Shown: piece after piece, positions 31,401-39,178 of the stretch
Layout of the letters: the number at the start of each line of letters is the position of its first letter
How positions within the stretch are numbered: position 1 is the first letter of the stretch
NCBI RefSeq assembly: GCF_009711415.1
Contig: NZ_SMLZ01000106.1
Coordinates: 85,671-149,670 of the forward strand
Source: Roseibium denhamense
GTDB lineage: Bacteria; Pseudomonadota; Alphaproteobacteria; Rhizobiales; Stappiaceae
Reading direction: 5' to 3'
Length of the DNA stretch: 64,000 nucleotides
The notes under the pieces: model-generated
Database searches by the model: none
What the model was told of the DNA's origin: nothing
Seen by the model: only the letters and a program-made list of their open reading frames with translations
Translations under genes and position numbers: made by a program

Positions 31401-31592
31401 TTCCTTGAAAAGGTCCGGCAGCAACCGTGCCGCGCGCCGGGTTGGGAGGTAGAGCGTGACATCAGACAGGGCGAGTGGATCTGAACGGGGCTCAAAGCCA
31501 CGTACCAGAGTGCCGTTCACCAGCGCCTCGACAAGTGTCTTCAGAAATGGAACGGATGGCGGGATTGTGAAGAAGCGCTGCTGATCTGGCAT
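28459..31592 (-). pseudogene. addB: addB, split by a frameshift near 29550
   Basis: The gene encodes AddB, partner of AddA, but in two frames. The first (31592 to about 29553) covers about 680 residues of the inactive-helicase part, up to LNEGIWPQ and GLEPPERRLEL. The true continuation AAHDFSQGMGARRVLLSR lies in another frame and runs to 28459, containing the C-terminal nuclease motif SIIDYKTGQVP and FDFRLRGRADRID. One missing base around CTGGAGCT/GCAGCGCAC would restore one protein of about 1044 residues, the usual AddB size. Left as is, the first frame adds about 30 wrong residues and loses the nuclease. It may be a true lesion, a sequencing error, or programmed; the first two are more likely. 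Confidence 0.85.
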
Positions 31593-31595
31593 GCC

Positions 31596-32330
31596 TCAAG
31601 CTGCACTTTCGCGCACGGCATATTCGGCTGCGCGAATGGCTTCCGGTGTTCCAATGTGAAGCCAGAGGCCTTCCATTTGAACGCCAAACAGACGGCCATC
31701 AGCGATTGCCTTGTCGAACAGCGTGTTCATGGAGAAGGGCCCTTCAGGCGCGCCCTCAAAGAGCCGCGGGTGATAGATCGCAGCCCCGGCATAAGCAAAG
31801 GGTGTCACGCCCTTTTCCGGGCGGCGCGTCAGCGACCCGTCGCGTGCCATATCAAAATCACCGCGCCCCGAGTAGGCAACCGCATTTACTGTTTCTGCAA
31901 GAAGCAAGAGCGCATCCATGCGCTCATTGTCCCAGGCATCAATCATGTGCTCCAGGTTCGGCTTGACCCCCTCGATCCAGTAACACGTGTCAGAGTTCAG
32001 CTGGAAAAACGGCTCAGGTCCCAAAAGCGGCAATGCATTGTTGATGCCGCCGCCAGTCTCCAGGAGCTGTTCACGCTCATCTGAAATGATGATCTCCATG
32101 TCATCGCGCCGGCGGACATGCACTTCCACCAGATCGGCAAGGTAATGCACGTTCACGACGCAAGTCTTGACCCCCGCTGCGGCCAGCCGGTCCATTCCAT
32201 GGTCGATCAGTGCCTGACCGTTCACCTCAATGAGCGGCTTCGGTGTGGTCGCGGTGAGCGGCCGCATCCGCTTGCCAAGACCGGCAGCAAGGATCATAGC
32301 TTTGGATGGACGAAAGCGTGGGTTGGTCAT
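31596..32330 (-). CDS. murU: Nucleotidyltransferase, MurU-like
   Basis: A 244-residue sugar-phosphate nucleotidyltransferase. The nucleotide-binding signature AMILAAGLGKRMRPLT is near 11-26, followed by TPKPLIEVNGQALIDH, then SDEREQLLETGGGINNAL and FFQLNSDTCYW. In the family, MurU makes UDP-MurNAc from MurNAc-alpha-1-phosphate in the recycling route that bypasses de novo synthesis. The adjacent AmgK-like kinase supports this assignment; mannose-1-phosphate guanylyltransferases share the fold. It is 3 nt upstream of addB in the same transcript. Confidence 0.82.
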   Translation of the reverse strand: MTNPRFRPSKAMILAAGLGKRMRPLTATTPKPLIEVNGQALIDHGMDRLAAAGVKTCVVNVHYLADLVEVHVRRRDDMEIIISDEREQLLETGGGINNALPLLGPEPFFQLNSDTCYWIEGVKPNLEHMIDAWDNERMDALLLLAETVNAVAYSGRGDFDMARDGSLTRRPEKGVTPFAYAGAAIYHPRLFEGAPEGPFSMNTLFDKAIADGRLFGVQMEGLWLHIGTPEAIRAAEYAVRESAA

Positions 32331-32373
32331 CTGATTGCTCTATCCTCAATTCCCGTGAGCGCGCCGCTGCGGC

Positions 32374-33447
32374 CTAGCGCGCGTAACGCAGGTACCATTC
32401 TTTCAAATCCGGCACCGCGCCGCTGTCAAGCACACGTTGCAGGTAGCCCTGCATGCGCGGCAAATGGCCCAGGTAACCGGGCTTGTTGTCCCGCCGGGCA
32501 AGGCGAACAAAAATGCCAAGGATCTTTGTTATCCGCTGAAGCGCCATAACCCCATAAGCCCGATCAAAGGAGGTCACATCGAAGTTTGCGTTCTGGTCCA
32601 CACGACAGGCCACGTAAGCATTCCGTAGTGCACTTTCCAGCTCAACCGAAATGTCTGTTCTGGCATCCAGAAACAGGCTGGCTGCATCATAAGCAACGGG
32701 GCCGATCACCGTGTCCTGAAAGTCAATCAGGCCAATCCGGTCTGCCTCTGCCGCTGCGGGCTGCCACAACAGGTTCGGCGAATGAAAATCCCTTAAAACC
32801 CATCCTGTTTCAGCGCTGCGAATGCTTGACAGCGCCTTCTTCCAGAGCGCTTCAAACTCGGTTCTCACCTCTTGGGGAGCCGCCTCACCCGCCAATTCAG
32901 GATAGTACCAATCCAGGAACAGAGAAGCCTCAGCGATTAGGGCCTCAGACGTGTAAACAGGCACTTGATAAGAGGTGTTTCCAGAAATTTTCACCACTTC
33001 TGGCCAGGCCTCGCCATGCAGCCGGGCCAGCAGTTTAGCGGCAGCGTGATATCGCTCTTCAACCGGCCTGCCATGCTCCACAAGCGTCGTCCGCCCGAGA
33101 TCTTCGCTCAGAATGAGCCCAGCTTCAATGTCTGCGGCGAAGACCTCTGGAGCCCGGAAACCGTGCGCCCGGAGCTCCTGCCCGATTGCAAGGACGGACC
33201 GGCAATCTTGAGCCAGATGAACGCGTGTCATGTAACTGCGCACTGCGTCCGGCACCTGATTTCCTGTGAACGGCCAGCGCATCAGGACCGCATTGCGACC
33301 ACCTTCGGCGACCGTTTCAAAAGTTCTGAGCGAGGCGTCTCCCGCCAGATGCCGGCGTTGCGCCCCCGCCCAGCCACTCTTTGCAAGAAGGGCTTCGATT
33401 TGTTCACTTTGATAAGAGGGGGATGAGGCGGATGTTCCAGTCATCAT
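32374..33447 (-). CDS. amgK: Aminoglycoside-phosphotransferase family kinase, AmgK-like
   Basis: A 357-residue kinase of the APH/choline-kinase fold. The catalytic loop is VLRDFHSPNLLW near 217 and the metal-binding segment is GLIDFQDTVIGPVAYDAASL near 240. In cell-wall recycling AmgK phosphorylates MurNAc/GlcNAc at the anomeric position and MurU acts next; the pair here fits that. In several related genomes the corresponding protein is fused to, or preceded by, TsaE; here no TsaE domain is attached, and only 15 nt separate it from divL. Confidence 0.82.
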   Translation of the reverse strand: MMTGTSASSPSYQSEQIEALLAKSGWAGAQRRHLAGDASLRTFETVAEGGRNAVLMRWPFTGNQVPDAVRSYMTRVHLAQDCRSVLAIGQELRAHGFRAPEVFAADIEAGLILSEDLGRTTLVEHGRPVEERYHAAAKLLARLHGEAWPEVVKISGNTSYQVPVYTSEALIAEASLFLDWYYPELAGEAAPQEVRTEFEALWKKALSSIRSAETGWVLRDFHSPNLLWQPAAAEADRIGLIDFQDTVIGPVAYDAASLFLDARTDISVELESALRNAYVACRVDQNANFDVTSFDRAYGVMALQRITKILGIFVRLARRDNKPGYLGHLPRMQGYLQRVLDSGAVPDLKEWYLRYAR

Positions 33448-33462
33448 GCGAGACTGCGCGGC

Positions 33463-35973
33463 TTACTCGGCCGCGTCCTGATCGGCCAGATCCGGACGGG
33501 CCGGGAAAGTACAGGTGACGGTTGTTCCGGTTCCTTCGAGAGAGACAATGTCGACCGTCCCGCCGTGCAGTTCCACAAAGCTTTTCACAATTGCAAGGCC
33601 CAGTCCGGCCCCTTGCCGCCGCGCCCCTGTGTCATGTCCCACGAAGCGGTTGAAAACCTGCGTCAGGATTTCCGCCGGAATGCCATAGCCGTGGTCTTTG
33701 ACAACAAAGGATACGGTATCATTTTCGCGCGCACATGTGACATCCACAACTCCATCCGGCTCGGAGTATCTCACGGCATTCGAGATGAGATTGAAGAGAA
33801 CCTGACGGAGGCGCTTTTCATCCGCAATCATGTTGCCGATATCGGACGGCACGTGGGTTTGCAGCGTAATGCGGGCTTCTGCAATCCGGTCTTTAAGCCC
33901 TTCAACGGCTGCAGACACGGTTGAGGCGACATCGACTTCCCCGAGATCCAGCTCCATGATCCCCGCATCGAGCGTTGCCAGATCGAGAATATCGTTGATG
34001 ATCGCAAGAAGCGCCGAAGAGGATGACTGGATATAGTCGGCGTATTCGCTTTGCTTGTCGGAAAGATCGCCAAACTTCGGGTCGGACAGAAGCTGCGCAA
34101 AGCCGATGATGTTGGTCAGCGGAGACCGTAACTCGTAAGACACATGCTGAATAAAGGCGTTCTTGATCTGGTCGGCCTGTTCAAGCGCCTCGTTCTTCTC
34201 AACGAGGGCCCGTTCCACATTCACACTATCGGTGACGTCCACGAAAGTGACGAGTGTGCCGCCATCGGGCAAAGGTACGGTGGCGTAGTCCAGAACGTCG
34301 CCATTGTGCCGCTCGAGCCGGCTGACTTTTTGTGTCCGGTTGTCCAAAAGCCCCGTTACATTTCCAGCCAGTTGTTCCCAGGCCTCCTTCTCCACATCGT
34401 TCAGCGTGCAAGCCGACACGACTTCCTTCACATGCGGCAACTCGGCAAGCTGATCTTCCTCGAGTCTCCAGATTTTGCCAAATGCCGGGTTCCAAAGCCG
34501 CAGTTTTCCGTCCGAGCCGAACACGGCAACCGCTTCGGATAGATTATCAAGCGTTTCGCCCTGGACCCGTGCCAGCGCGTTATAGCGGCTTTCCAGATCC
34601 AACTGCTCGGTCACGTTTTCATAGATATAGGTGACACCACCTTGCGAATGCGGATTTGCAATCACACGCAAAGTGCGTCCATCCGGCAGGTGCCACCAGT
34701 TTTCCTTGGCCTCGAGAGATTGATAGCTCTCCAGCATCTTGTTCCGCCAAACGCGGTAATCAGCCTGCTCGGGCAATTTCCGCGCAGCCCGCAACGCATC
34801 AAGAACAGCGCCATCCTCCGGCCGCGATTCCAGAAATGCCGGATCGAGATCCCAGAGCTGGCGGAACGCGGCATTGTAGAACTGCAGCTTCCGGTCGCTT
34901 CCGTAAATCGCAACGGCAGCTGCAAGCTGATCAAGGGTGCGCCCGTGGAAGTCCTCCGCACGGTTGAGTTCTTTCCGCGCCTGCTCCATTTCACTGATAT
35001 CGACGGCAATGCCGGCTCCGCCGACATTCGCGTTGACATCAGTCACCTCAAATACACAGCGTTCGCCGCAGGCCACAATCGGGATCCGCGCGTTGAAGCA
35101 GCCATCCTCGTCCCGCTGGACAGCCATTGCCGTGCGGGCTGCGGCGTCCAGGAATGCGGTGCCATCCTGAATTACCTGTTCCGCGTTCGGCATCTCGACC
35201 GCCTCGGCGTAGGCCTGATTGGCCCAAATAAGGTTGCCTTCCGCATCCCGCTGCCAAGCCGGTGCGGGCATAGCATCAAGAAGCGAATGCAGCATGTGCA
35301 GTTCGCCTGAAATCTTTGCGTTGCGCGCGGCCAGTTCCGCCTGCATCTGCCGTTCGCCGGTAAGGTCCCGCAACCGCAAAACCACAGCGCCGCCCGTGGT
35401 GCGCCCATGGGCTTCGACGTAACTGCCGGTCCGGGTCTTTAACGTGGTCGAGAAGGTTTCGCCGGACCGGAAAAGCATATCCAGGTGCCGTTCCAGATCG
35501 CCCGCGCATTTTGCCGTCAGCCAGCTGCCGAATGCCAGAAGCTGCGCCGGGGGCCGCGGGACACCTGACTTGTCTGGAAGAATGCCCCAGATCTGAGGCA
35601 TGGCCCCGTTGCCGGTCCAAACGATCACACGCTGTTCATCTGTGTTGAGCATGGCTTCAAGCCGGTCAACACGGAACTTCAGATCGCTTTTTTCCTTTTC
35701 GAGGGCCTCAGTAAGGTCCGCGGACTGTCTCCGGTGGCGGATGAGAACGGCTGCGGTCGTAATGGCAAATGCGCACATTCCGCCCAAGGCGCCAAACAGG
35801 ATCATCATGTCGGGATTAATTGCAGCCAGGGTATCGGAGAGAACGTCTGCAGAGGCAGGACGCATGGACGCTGCAAGACCAACGAGAGCGGTGCCGCTCA
35901 GCTGAATCTTTTTCAGACTCCAATCTCGCCACGCCGCGCGATTGCGCGCGCCGTCCCCGCCGCCTTTCGGCAT
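33463..35973 (-). CDS. divL: DivL-type cell-cycle histidine-kinase homologue (tyrosine H-box)
   Basis: An 836-residue membrane-anchored PAS sensor kinase homologue. One or two membrane helices lie before residue 80, PAS-like domains at about 235-330, 350-460 and 480-590, HisKA at about 600-665 and HATPase at about 715-825 (N box LFNLISNAVRYS, G1 KDHGYGIP, G2 GAGLGLAIVKS). The H-box reads QHVSYELRSPL: the phosphorylated His of SHELR is Tyr613 here, the hallmark of Caulobacter DivL, which tunes CckA and so CtrA. It is downstream of ahcY and has its own upstream region with several GANTC sites. Confidence 0.85.
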   Translation of the reverse strand: MPKGGGDGARNRAAWRDWSLKKIQLSGTALVGLAASMRPASADVLSDTLAAINPDMMILFGALGGMCAFAITTAAVLIRHRRQSADLTEALEKEKSDLKFRVDRLEAMLNTDEQRVIVWTGNGAMPQIWGILPDKSGVPRPPAQLLAFGSWLTAKCAGDLERHLDMLFRSGETFSTTLKTRTGSYVEAHGRTTGGAVVLRLRDLTGERQMQAELAARNAKISGELHMLHSLLDAMPAPAWQRDAEGNLIWANQAYAEAVEMPNAEQVIQDGTAFLDAAARTAMAVQRDEDGCFNARIPIVACGERCVFEVTDVNANVGGAGIAVDISEMEQARKELNRAEDFHGRTLDQLAAAVAIYGSDRKLQFYNAAFRQLWDLDPAFLESRPEDGAVLDALRAARKLPEQADYRVWRNKMLESYQSLEAKENWWHLPDGRTLRVIANPHSQGGVTYIYENVTEQLDLESRYNALARVQGETLDNLSEAVAVFGSDGKLRLWNPAFGKIWRLEEDQLAELPHVKEVVSACTLNDVEKEAWEQLAGNVTGLLDNRTQKVSRLERHNGDVLDYATVPLPDGGTLVTFVDVTDSVNVERALVEKNEALEQADQIKNAFIQHVSYELRSPLTNIIGFAQLLSDPKFGDLSDKQSEYADYIQSSSSALLAIINDILDLATLDAGIMELDLGEVDVASTVSAAVEGLKDRIAEARITLQTHVPSDIGNMIADEKRLRQVLFNLISNAVRYSEPDGVVDVTCARENDTVSFVVKDHGYGIPAEILTQVFNRFVGHDTGARRQGAGLGLAIVKSFVELHGGTVDIVSLEGTGTTVTCTFPARPDLADQDAAE

Positions 35974-36065
35974 GTTATGAACCCCTTACGCCGCCATGGT
36001 CCGCCAAATGCGGATTTGTGCCCCAAATTCTGGGAGCAAATCAAAGGCATTCGCCTCAGGCCTCT

Positions 36066-36110
36066 GATTCGTTAAAACCATAACCTTTTTGCGAATCGCG
36101 CAGAAGAGTC
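36066..36110. promoter_or_regulatory. Cluster of three GANTC (CcrM) sites upstream of divL
   Basis: GATTC (36066), GAATC (36093) and GAGTC (36106) fall within 45 bp in the divL upstream region, each a CcrM methylation site. A fourth GAATC is at 36176, beyond the ahcY terminator. Regulation by methylation state is inference. Confidence 0.45.
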
Positions 36111-36125
36111 GGTAACCGAAAAGTT

Positions 36126-36165
36126 AACAGGACCGTTCAAATTGAACGGTCCTGTCGATTTTTGT
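36126..36165. terminator. Intrinsic terminator between ahcY and divL
   Basis: Long perfect stem ACAGGACCGTTCAA (36127-36140) / TTGAACGGTCCTGT (36142-36155), with the hairpin loop formed by its AT centre. It is flanked by AACTTTT on the minus strand and GATTTTTG on the plus. It ends ahcY about 64 nt after its stop. Confidence 0.85.
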
Positions 36166-36218
36166 TCACAAGGTCGAATCAGGGGCAAAACAATATGTTG
36201 TGGCCCGAGCTCGCCAAA

Positions 36219-37607
36219 TCAGTATTTGTAGTGTTCTGACTTGAACGGACCAACCTTATTAATCCCCAGATATTGGGCCTGATCGTCACTCAATTCGGTT
36301 AACGTCACACCAAGCTTCTCAAGGTGCAGGCGTGCGACCTTTTCATCGAGGTGCTTCGGCAGGACGTAAACTTCGTTCTTGTACTGATCACCCTTTGTGA
36401 AGAGCTCGATCTGGGCCAGCACCTGGTTGGTGAAACTTGCTGACATCACGAAGCTCGGGTGACCGGTGGCATTGCCAAGGTTCACGAGACGGCCCTGGGA
36501 CAGAAGGATCATGCGCTTGCCATCCGGGAACTCGTACATGTCGACCTGATCCTTGACCGGACGCAGCTTTGTGTTCTTGAGCGCAGCGACCTGGATCTCA
36601 TTGTCGAAGTGACCGATGTTGCAGACGATCGCCATGTCCTTCATCTCACGCATGTGATCGAAGGTGATGATGTCCTTGTTGCCCGTGGCGGTCACATAGA
36701 TGTCGCCCTCGGGAAGAGCCTGTTCCATCGTCTTGACTTCAAACCCGTCCATGGCCGCCTGGAGCGCGCAGATCGGATCGATTTCGGTCACGATGACACG
36801 GGCGCCGGCACCAGCAAGCGATTGGGCTGAGCCTTTGCCGACATCGCCATAACCGCACACCACTGCCACTTTACCGGACATCATGACATCGGTGCCGCGG
36901 CGGATGCCGTCGACAAGCGACTCCCGGCAACCGTAGCGGTTGTCGAATTTGGACTTGGTGACACTGTCATTGACGTTGATGGCCGGGAACGGCAGCGCGC
37001 CGTTTTTCTGCATCTCATAAAGACGCAGAACACCGGTGGTGGTTTCTTCCGAAACGCCCTGGATCAGGTCGCGCTGTTTGGTGAACCAACCCGGGTTTGC
37101 AGCAAGACGCTTCTTGATCTGCGCAAACAGGGCCTCTTCTTCTTCCGATTTCGGATCCTCGATAAGTCCGGTCTCACCAGCTTCGACGCGAGCGCCGATC
37201 AGGATGTAGAGGGTCGCGTCGCCGCCATCATCCAGGATCATGTTGGCGCCATCCGGGAAGTCGAAGATCTTGTCCGCGTAATCCCAGTATTCTTCGAGCG
37301 TCTCACCCTTGACCGCGAAGACTGGAACGCCGGAAGCAGCGATCGCAGCAGCAGCCTGGTCTTGCGTAGAGTAGATATTGCAGGACGCCCAACGCACTTC
37401 AGCACCCAGCGCCACAAGTGTCTCGATCAGAACCGCAGTCTGAATCGTCATGTGGAGCGATCCGGCAATGCGGGCGCCCTTGAGCGGTTTAGACTCGCCG
37501 AATTCTTCCCGGCAGGCCATCAGGCCCGGCATCTCGTGCTCGGCAATTTCGATCTCGGTGCGGCCCCAGTCTGCGAGCCCGATGTCTTTAATGATGTAAT
37601 CAGCCAT
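36219..37607 (-). CDS. ahcY: Adenosylhomocysteinase
   Basis: A 462-residue enzyme that hydrolyses S-adenosylhomocysteine to homocysteine and adenosine, keeping methylation going. The NAD-binding motif is [16 protein letters not shown] near 250-265; [15 protein letters not shown] near 50 and the C-terminus [12 protein letters not shown] are diagnostic. Its length is normal for the proteobacterial form. AGGACC precedes the ATG. It is transcribed alone from a recognisable sigma-70 promoter about 130 nt upstream, with a palindrome next to the -35 and a terminator downstream. Confidence 0.97.
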   Translation of the reverse strand: MADYIIKDIGLADWGRTEIEIAEHEMPGLMACREEFGESKPLKGARIAGSLHMTIQTAVLIETLVALGAEVRWASCNIYSTQDQAAAAIAASGVPVFAVKGETLEEYWDYADKIFDFPDGANMILDDGGDATLYILIGARVEAGETGLIEDPKSEEEEALFAQIKKRLAANPGWFTKQRDLIQGVSEETTTGVLRLYEMQKNGALPFPAINVNDSVTKSKFDNRYGCRESLVDGIRRGTDVMMSGKVAVVCGYGDVGKGSAQSLAGAGARVIVTEIDPICALQAAMDGFEVKTMEQALPEGDIYVTATGNKDIITFDHMREMKDMAIVCNIGHFDNEIQVAALKNTKLRPVKDQVDMYEFPDGKRMILLSQGRLVNLGNATGHPSFVMSASFTNQVLAQIELFTKGDQYKNEVYVLPKHLDEKVARLHLEKLGVTLTELSDDQAQYLGINKVGPFKSEHYKY

Positions 37608-37714
37608 GAAAAGGTCCTGCTGTTTGGTCCAGCGACATGCCAGTCCTCAGGTGCCAAGTAGCGCCGCCTAAAGCCTCGGTGTTTGAGCTCTTGAGGCATC
37701 AGCGTTACTCATCT

Positions 37715-37734
37715 GAATTCCAAGTTAGGAATTC
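37715..37734. promoter_or_regulatory. Inverted repeat in the ahcY leader
   Basis: GAATTCC (37715-37721), 6-nt centre, GGAATTC (37728-37734). It falls just after the predicted transcription start of ahcY, where it could be an operator or the first hairpin of the leader RNA. Confidence 0.4.
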
Positions 37735-37743
37735 GCTGCGGGG

Positions 37744-37772
37744 TATATACCGCCCAGCGGCAAATCTGGCAA
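37744..37772 (-). promoter_or_regulatory. Sigma-70 promoter of ahcY
   Basis: On the minus strand TTGCCA (37772-37767), a 17-nt spacer, and TATATA (37749-37744). This near-consensus arrangement gives a start near 37737 and a leader of about 130 nt. Confidence 0.65.
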
Positions 37773-37777
37773 TAAAG

Positions 37778-37797
37778 ATATAAAGAATTCTTTATAT
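37778..37797. promoter_or_regulatory. Perfect 20-bp palindrome upstream of the ahcY -35
   Basis: ATATAAAGAATTCTTTATAT, perfectly symmetrical, ends 5 bp upstream of the -35 element. It has the look of a dimeric operator. Given the gene, a methyl-cycle regulator such as an ArsR-family SahR-type protein is a reasonable candidate, but this is inference. Confidence 0.55.
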
Positions 37798-37854
37798 GAT
37801 CCAAACTCGTTCGACATCCCTTACAGTAAGCCAGTCCTTTGAACGGGCCTAAAG

Positions 37855-38352
37855 CTAGCCTTTTCCTTGGCTGAGCACACCCTCGGCTCCAAAAAGCCAG
37901 TCTTTCGGCAAAACCTGAAAACCCAGTTGCGCGTCATACACCACCAACAGGACTGCACAGCCGACGGCCCAAAGAATGCTCGAGAATGATCCTATCAGAA
38001 AGTATTCAGCGTCGATTTTTTCATCCAGCTCCTTATGACGGGCAACCGTTTTCAGCGCGATCACCGCCAGAATCACTTCCCACTTTCCGTAAATAACACC
38101 GCCGACGATCAGCGCCCGCTCCAGATAGCCAATGTATCTGCCGGAATTGTTGCGGTCGTCCGTCTGTGCGGTCTCGCCGCCGGATTGGAGGCTCTCATTG
38201 CCAACTTGCTTGGCGCGGAGTTTTTCAAGCAGGTCTTTTTCGCGTTTTCCGGCCCCGCTCCGCTCGAGAGTGTATCTGGCAAACCACGTGCCACCGTCCA
38301 GGAGCACATAGACGATCAGGATATAACCCGCGATTTGAAGTATGAACTGCAA
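37855..38352 (-). CDS. Small membrane protein encoded with SatD
   Basis: A 165-residue protein of unknown function. A membrane helix opens the protein (about 3-24, IAGYILIVYVLLDG), followed by a charged segment (GKREKDLLEKLRAKQ and a Gln/Glu/Asn-rich stretch to about 72). Two further helices follow at about 80-102 and 120-142, and a short polar tail ends it. The gene is 12 nt downstream of the SatD gene, so the products are probably partners. No enzymatic motif is visible. Proteins at this position next to SatD are sometimes called SatE-like; I use no gene symbol. Confidence 0.65.
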   Translation of the reverse strand: MQFILQIAGYILIVYVLLDGGTWFARYTLERSGAGKREKDLLEKLRAKQVGNESLQSGGETAQTDDRNNSGRYIGYLERALIVGGVIYGKWEVILAVIALKTVARHKELDEKIDAEYFLIGSFSSILWAVGCAVLLVVYDAQLGFQVLPKDWLFGAEGVLSQGKG

Positions 38353-38364
38353 AACCGTGTGTCT

Positions 38365-39027
38365 CTATTCGGTCAAGGCTGTGCTCAGGTAGCCGCGAAG
38401 AGCGGTCAGGCGGTTATTGTAAGCGTCCCATTCCGCGCGCTCCACTGACTTGTAAACCGTCCGCTGTGCAACTTTCAATTCCGCTGCCGTAGCTTCCACA
38501 TCGGCGTTTTTTTCCCGCCAGCATTTCAGGGTTTTCATTTGGGCGGCCGTCCAGGCCAATTCCATTTCTGTCAACACACCGCCCATAGCCTCCAGCAAAT
38601 CTTGAGTTGCAGTCATCCTGGCGTCCGCTTCAGCCTTCAATAAGGTGAAACGGTAAGCATTCGTGTCCTGTTTTTCGTTCAGCCGCGCACGTGCCCCGGC
38701 CAGTCCGTCCCCCAGCATGTTCCAGGCCGCTTCTTTGTTGACAGGTGTCTGCAGGACCGACTGGCCGACTACAAAACGGCAGGCAATTCCGGAGAAAAGC
38801 AAATCCAAACGCATTGTGTTGGCAATCTCAAATGCATCGCCGGGATTGTCCAGCAACCCCTGGAATTCATCGCCAAGCGTGATGGTCAAGGGAGAGGCGA
38901 GCTTAGCGGCGAATTGTTGATTTGCGTCCCGAACGGCCTTGTTGAATTTTGAATACAGGTCCTGACGCGGGAGCTCTTCGCTCTTGATGATGTCTCCCAT
39001 CAAAACAGTACAGTGCCGTGCTGCCAT
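38365..39027 (-). CDS. SatD family protein with GDEF-like motif and C-terminal HTH
   Basis: A 220-residue SatD-family protein; the family is named after the streptococcal sat operon and has no settled activity. Two acidic motifs stand out: VLMGDIIKSEEL (Asp12) and TITLGDEFQGLL (Asp53-Glu54). The 41-42 residue spacing and the surrounding strand pattern recall metal-binding acids of GGDEF and class III cyclase palm domains. The C-terminal part (about 170-210, ATAAELKVAQRTVYKSVERAEW) looks like a helix-turn-helix. So it may be a nucleotide-binding regulator; catalysis is speculation. It forms an operon with the small membrane protein, behind three operator-like dyads. Confidence 0.75.
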   Translation of the reverse strand: MAARHCTVLMGDIIKSEELPRQDLYSKFNKAVRDANQQFAAKLASPLTITLGDEFQGLLDNPGDAFEIANTMRLDLLFSGIACRFVVGQSVLQTPVNKEAAWNMLGDGLAGARARLNEKQDTNAYRFTLLKAEADARMTATQDLLEAMGGVLTEMELAWTAAQMKTLKCWREKNADVEATAAELKVAQRTVYKSVERAEWDAYNNRLTALRGYLSTALTE

Positions 39028-39065
39028 CCCGCGTCTTTCTCGTCCTCAACCGCCGAAAGCTCAAT

Positions 39066-39145
39066 ATACGACACAATATCGTATCTAATCACATTTTATG
39101 ATACGTTTTTATATCATTCAATACTAATGATATATTTTTGTATCT
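39066..39145. promoter_or_regulatory. Three operator-like dyads upstream of the SatD operon
   Basis: Within an AT-rich 100-bp stretch lie ATACGA-N7-TCGTAT (39066-39084), TGATAC-N6-ATATCA (39099-39116) and TGATAT-N6-GTATCT (39128-39145). The last two are related (GATA/TATC arms) and start 29 bp apart, about three helical turns. They are 39-118 nt upstream of the SatD start. Autoregulation through the SatD C-terminal HTH is possible but unproven. Confidence 0.45.
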
Positions 39146-39178
39146 CACAGGCAGATTTGAAATCATTTCGGGTCAATT

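Noticed and set aside
37608..37737. SAH riboswitch in the ahcY leader
   Set aside because: I could not match the known consensus by eye, so I report only a structured leader.
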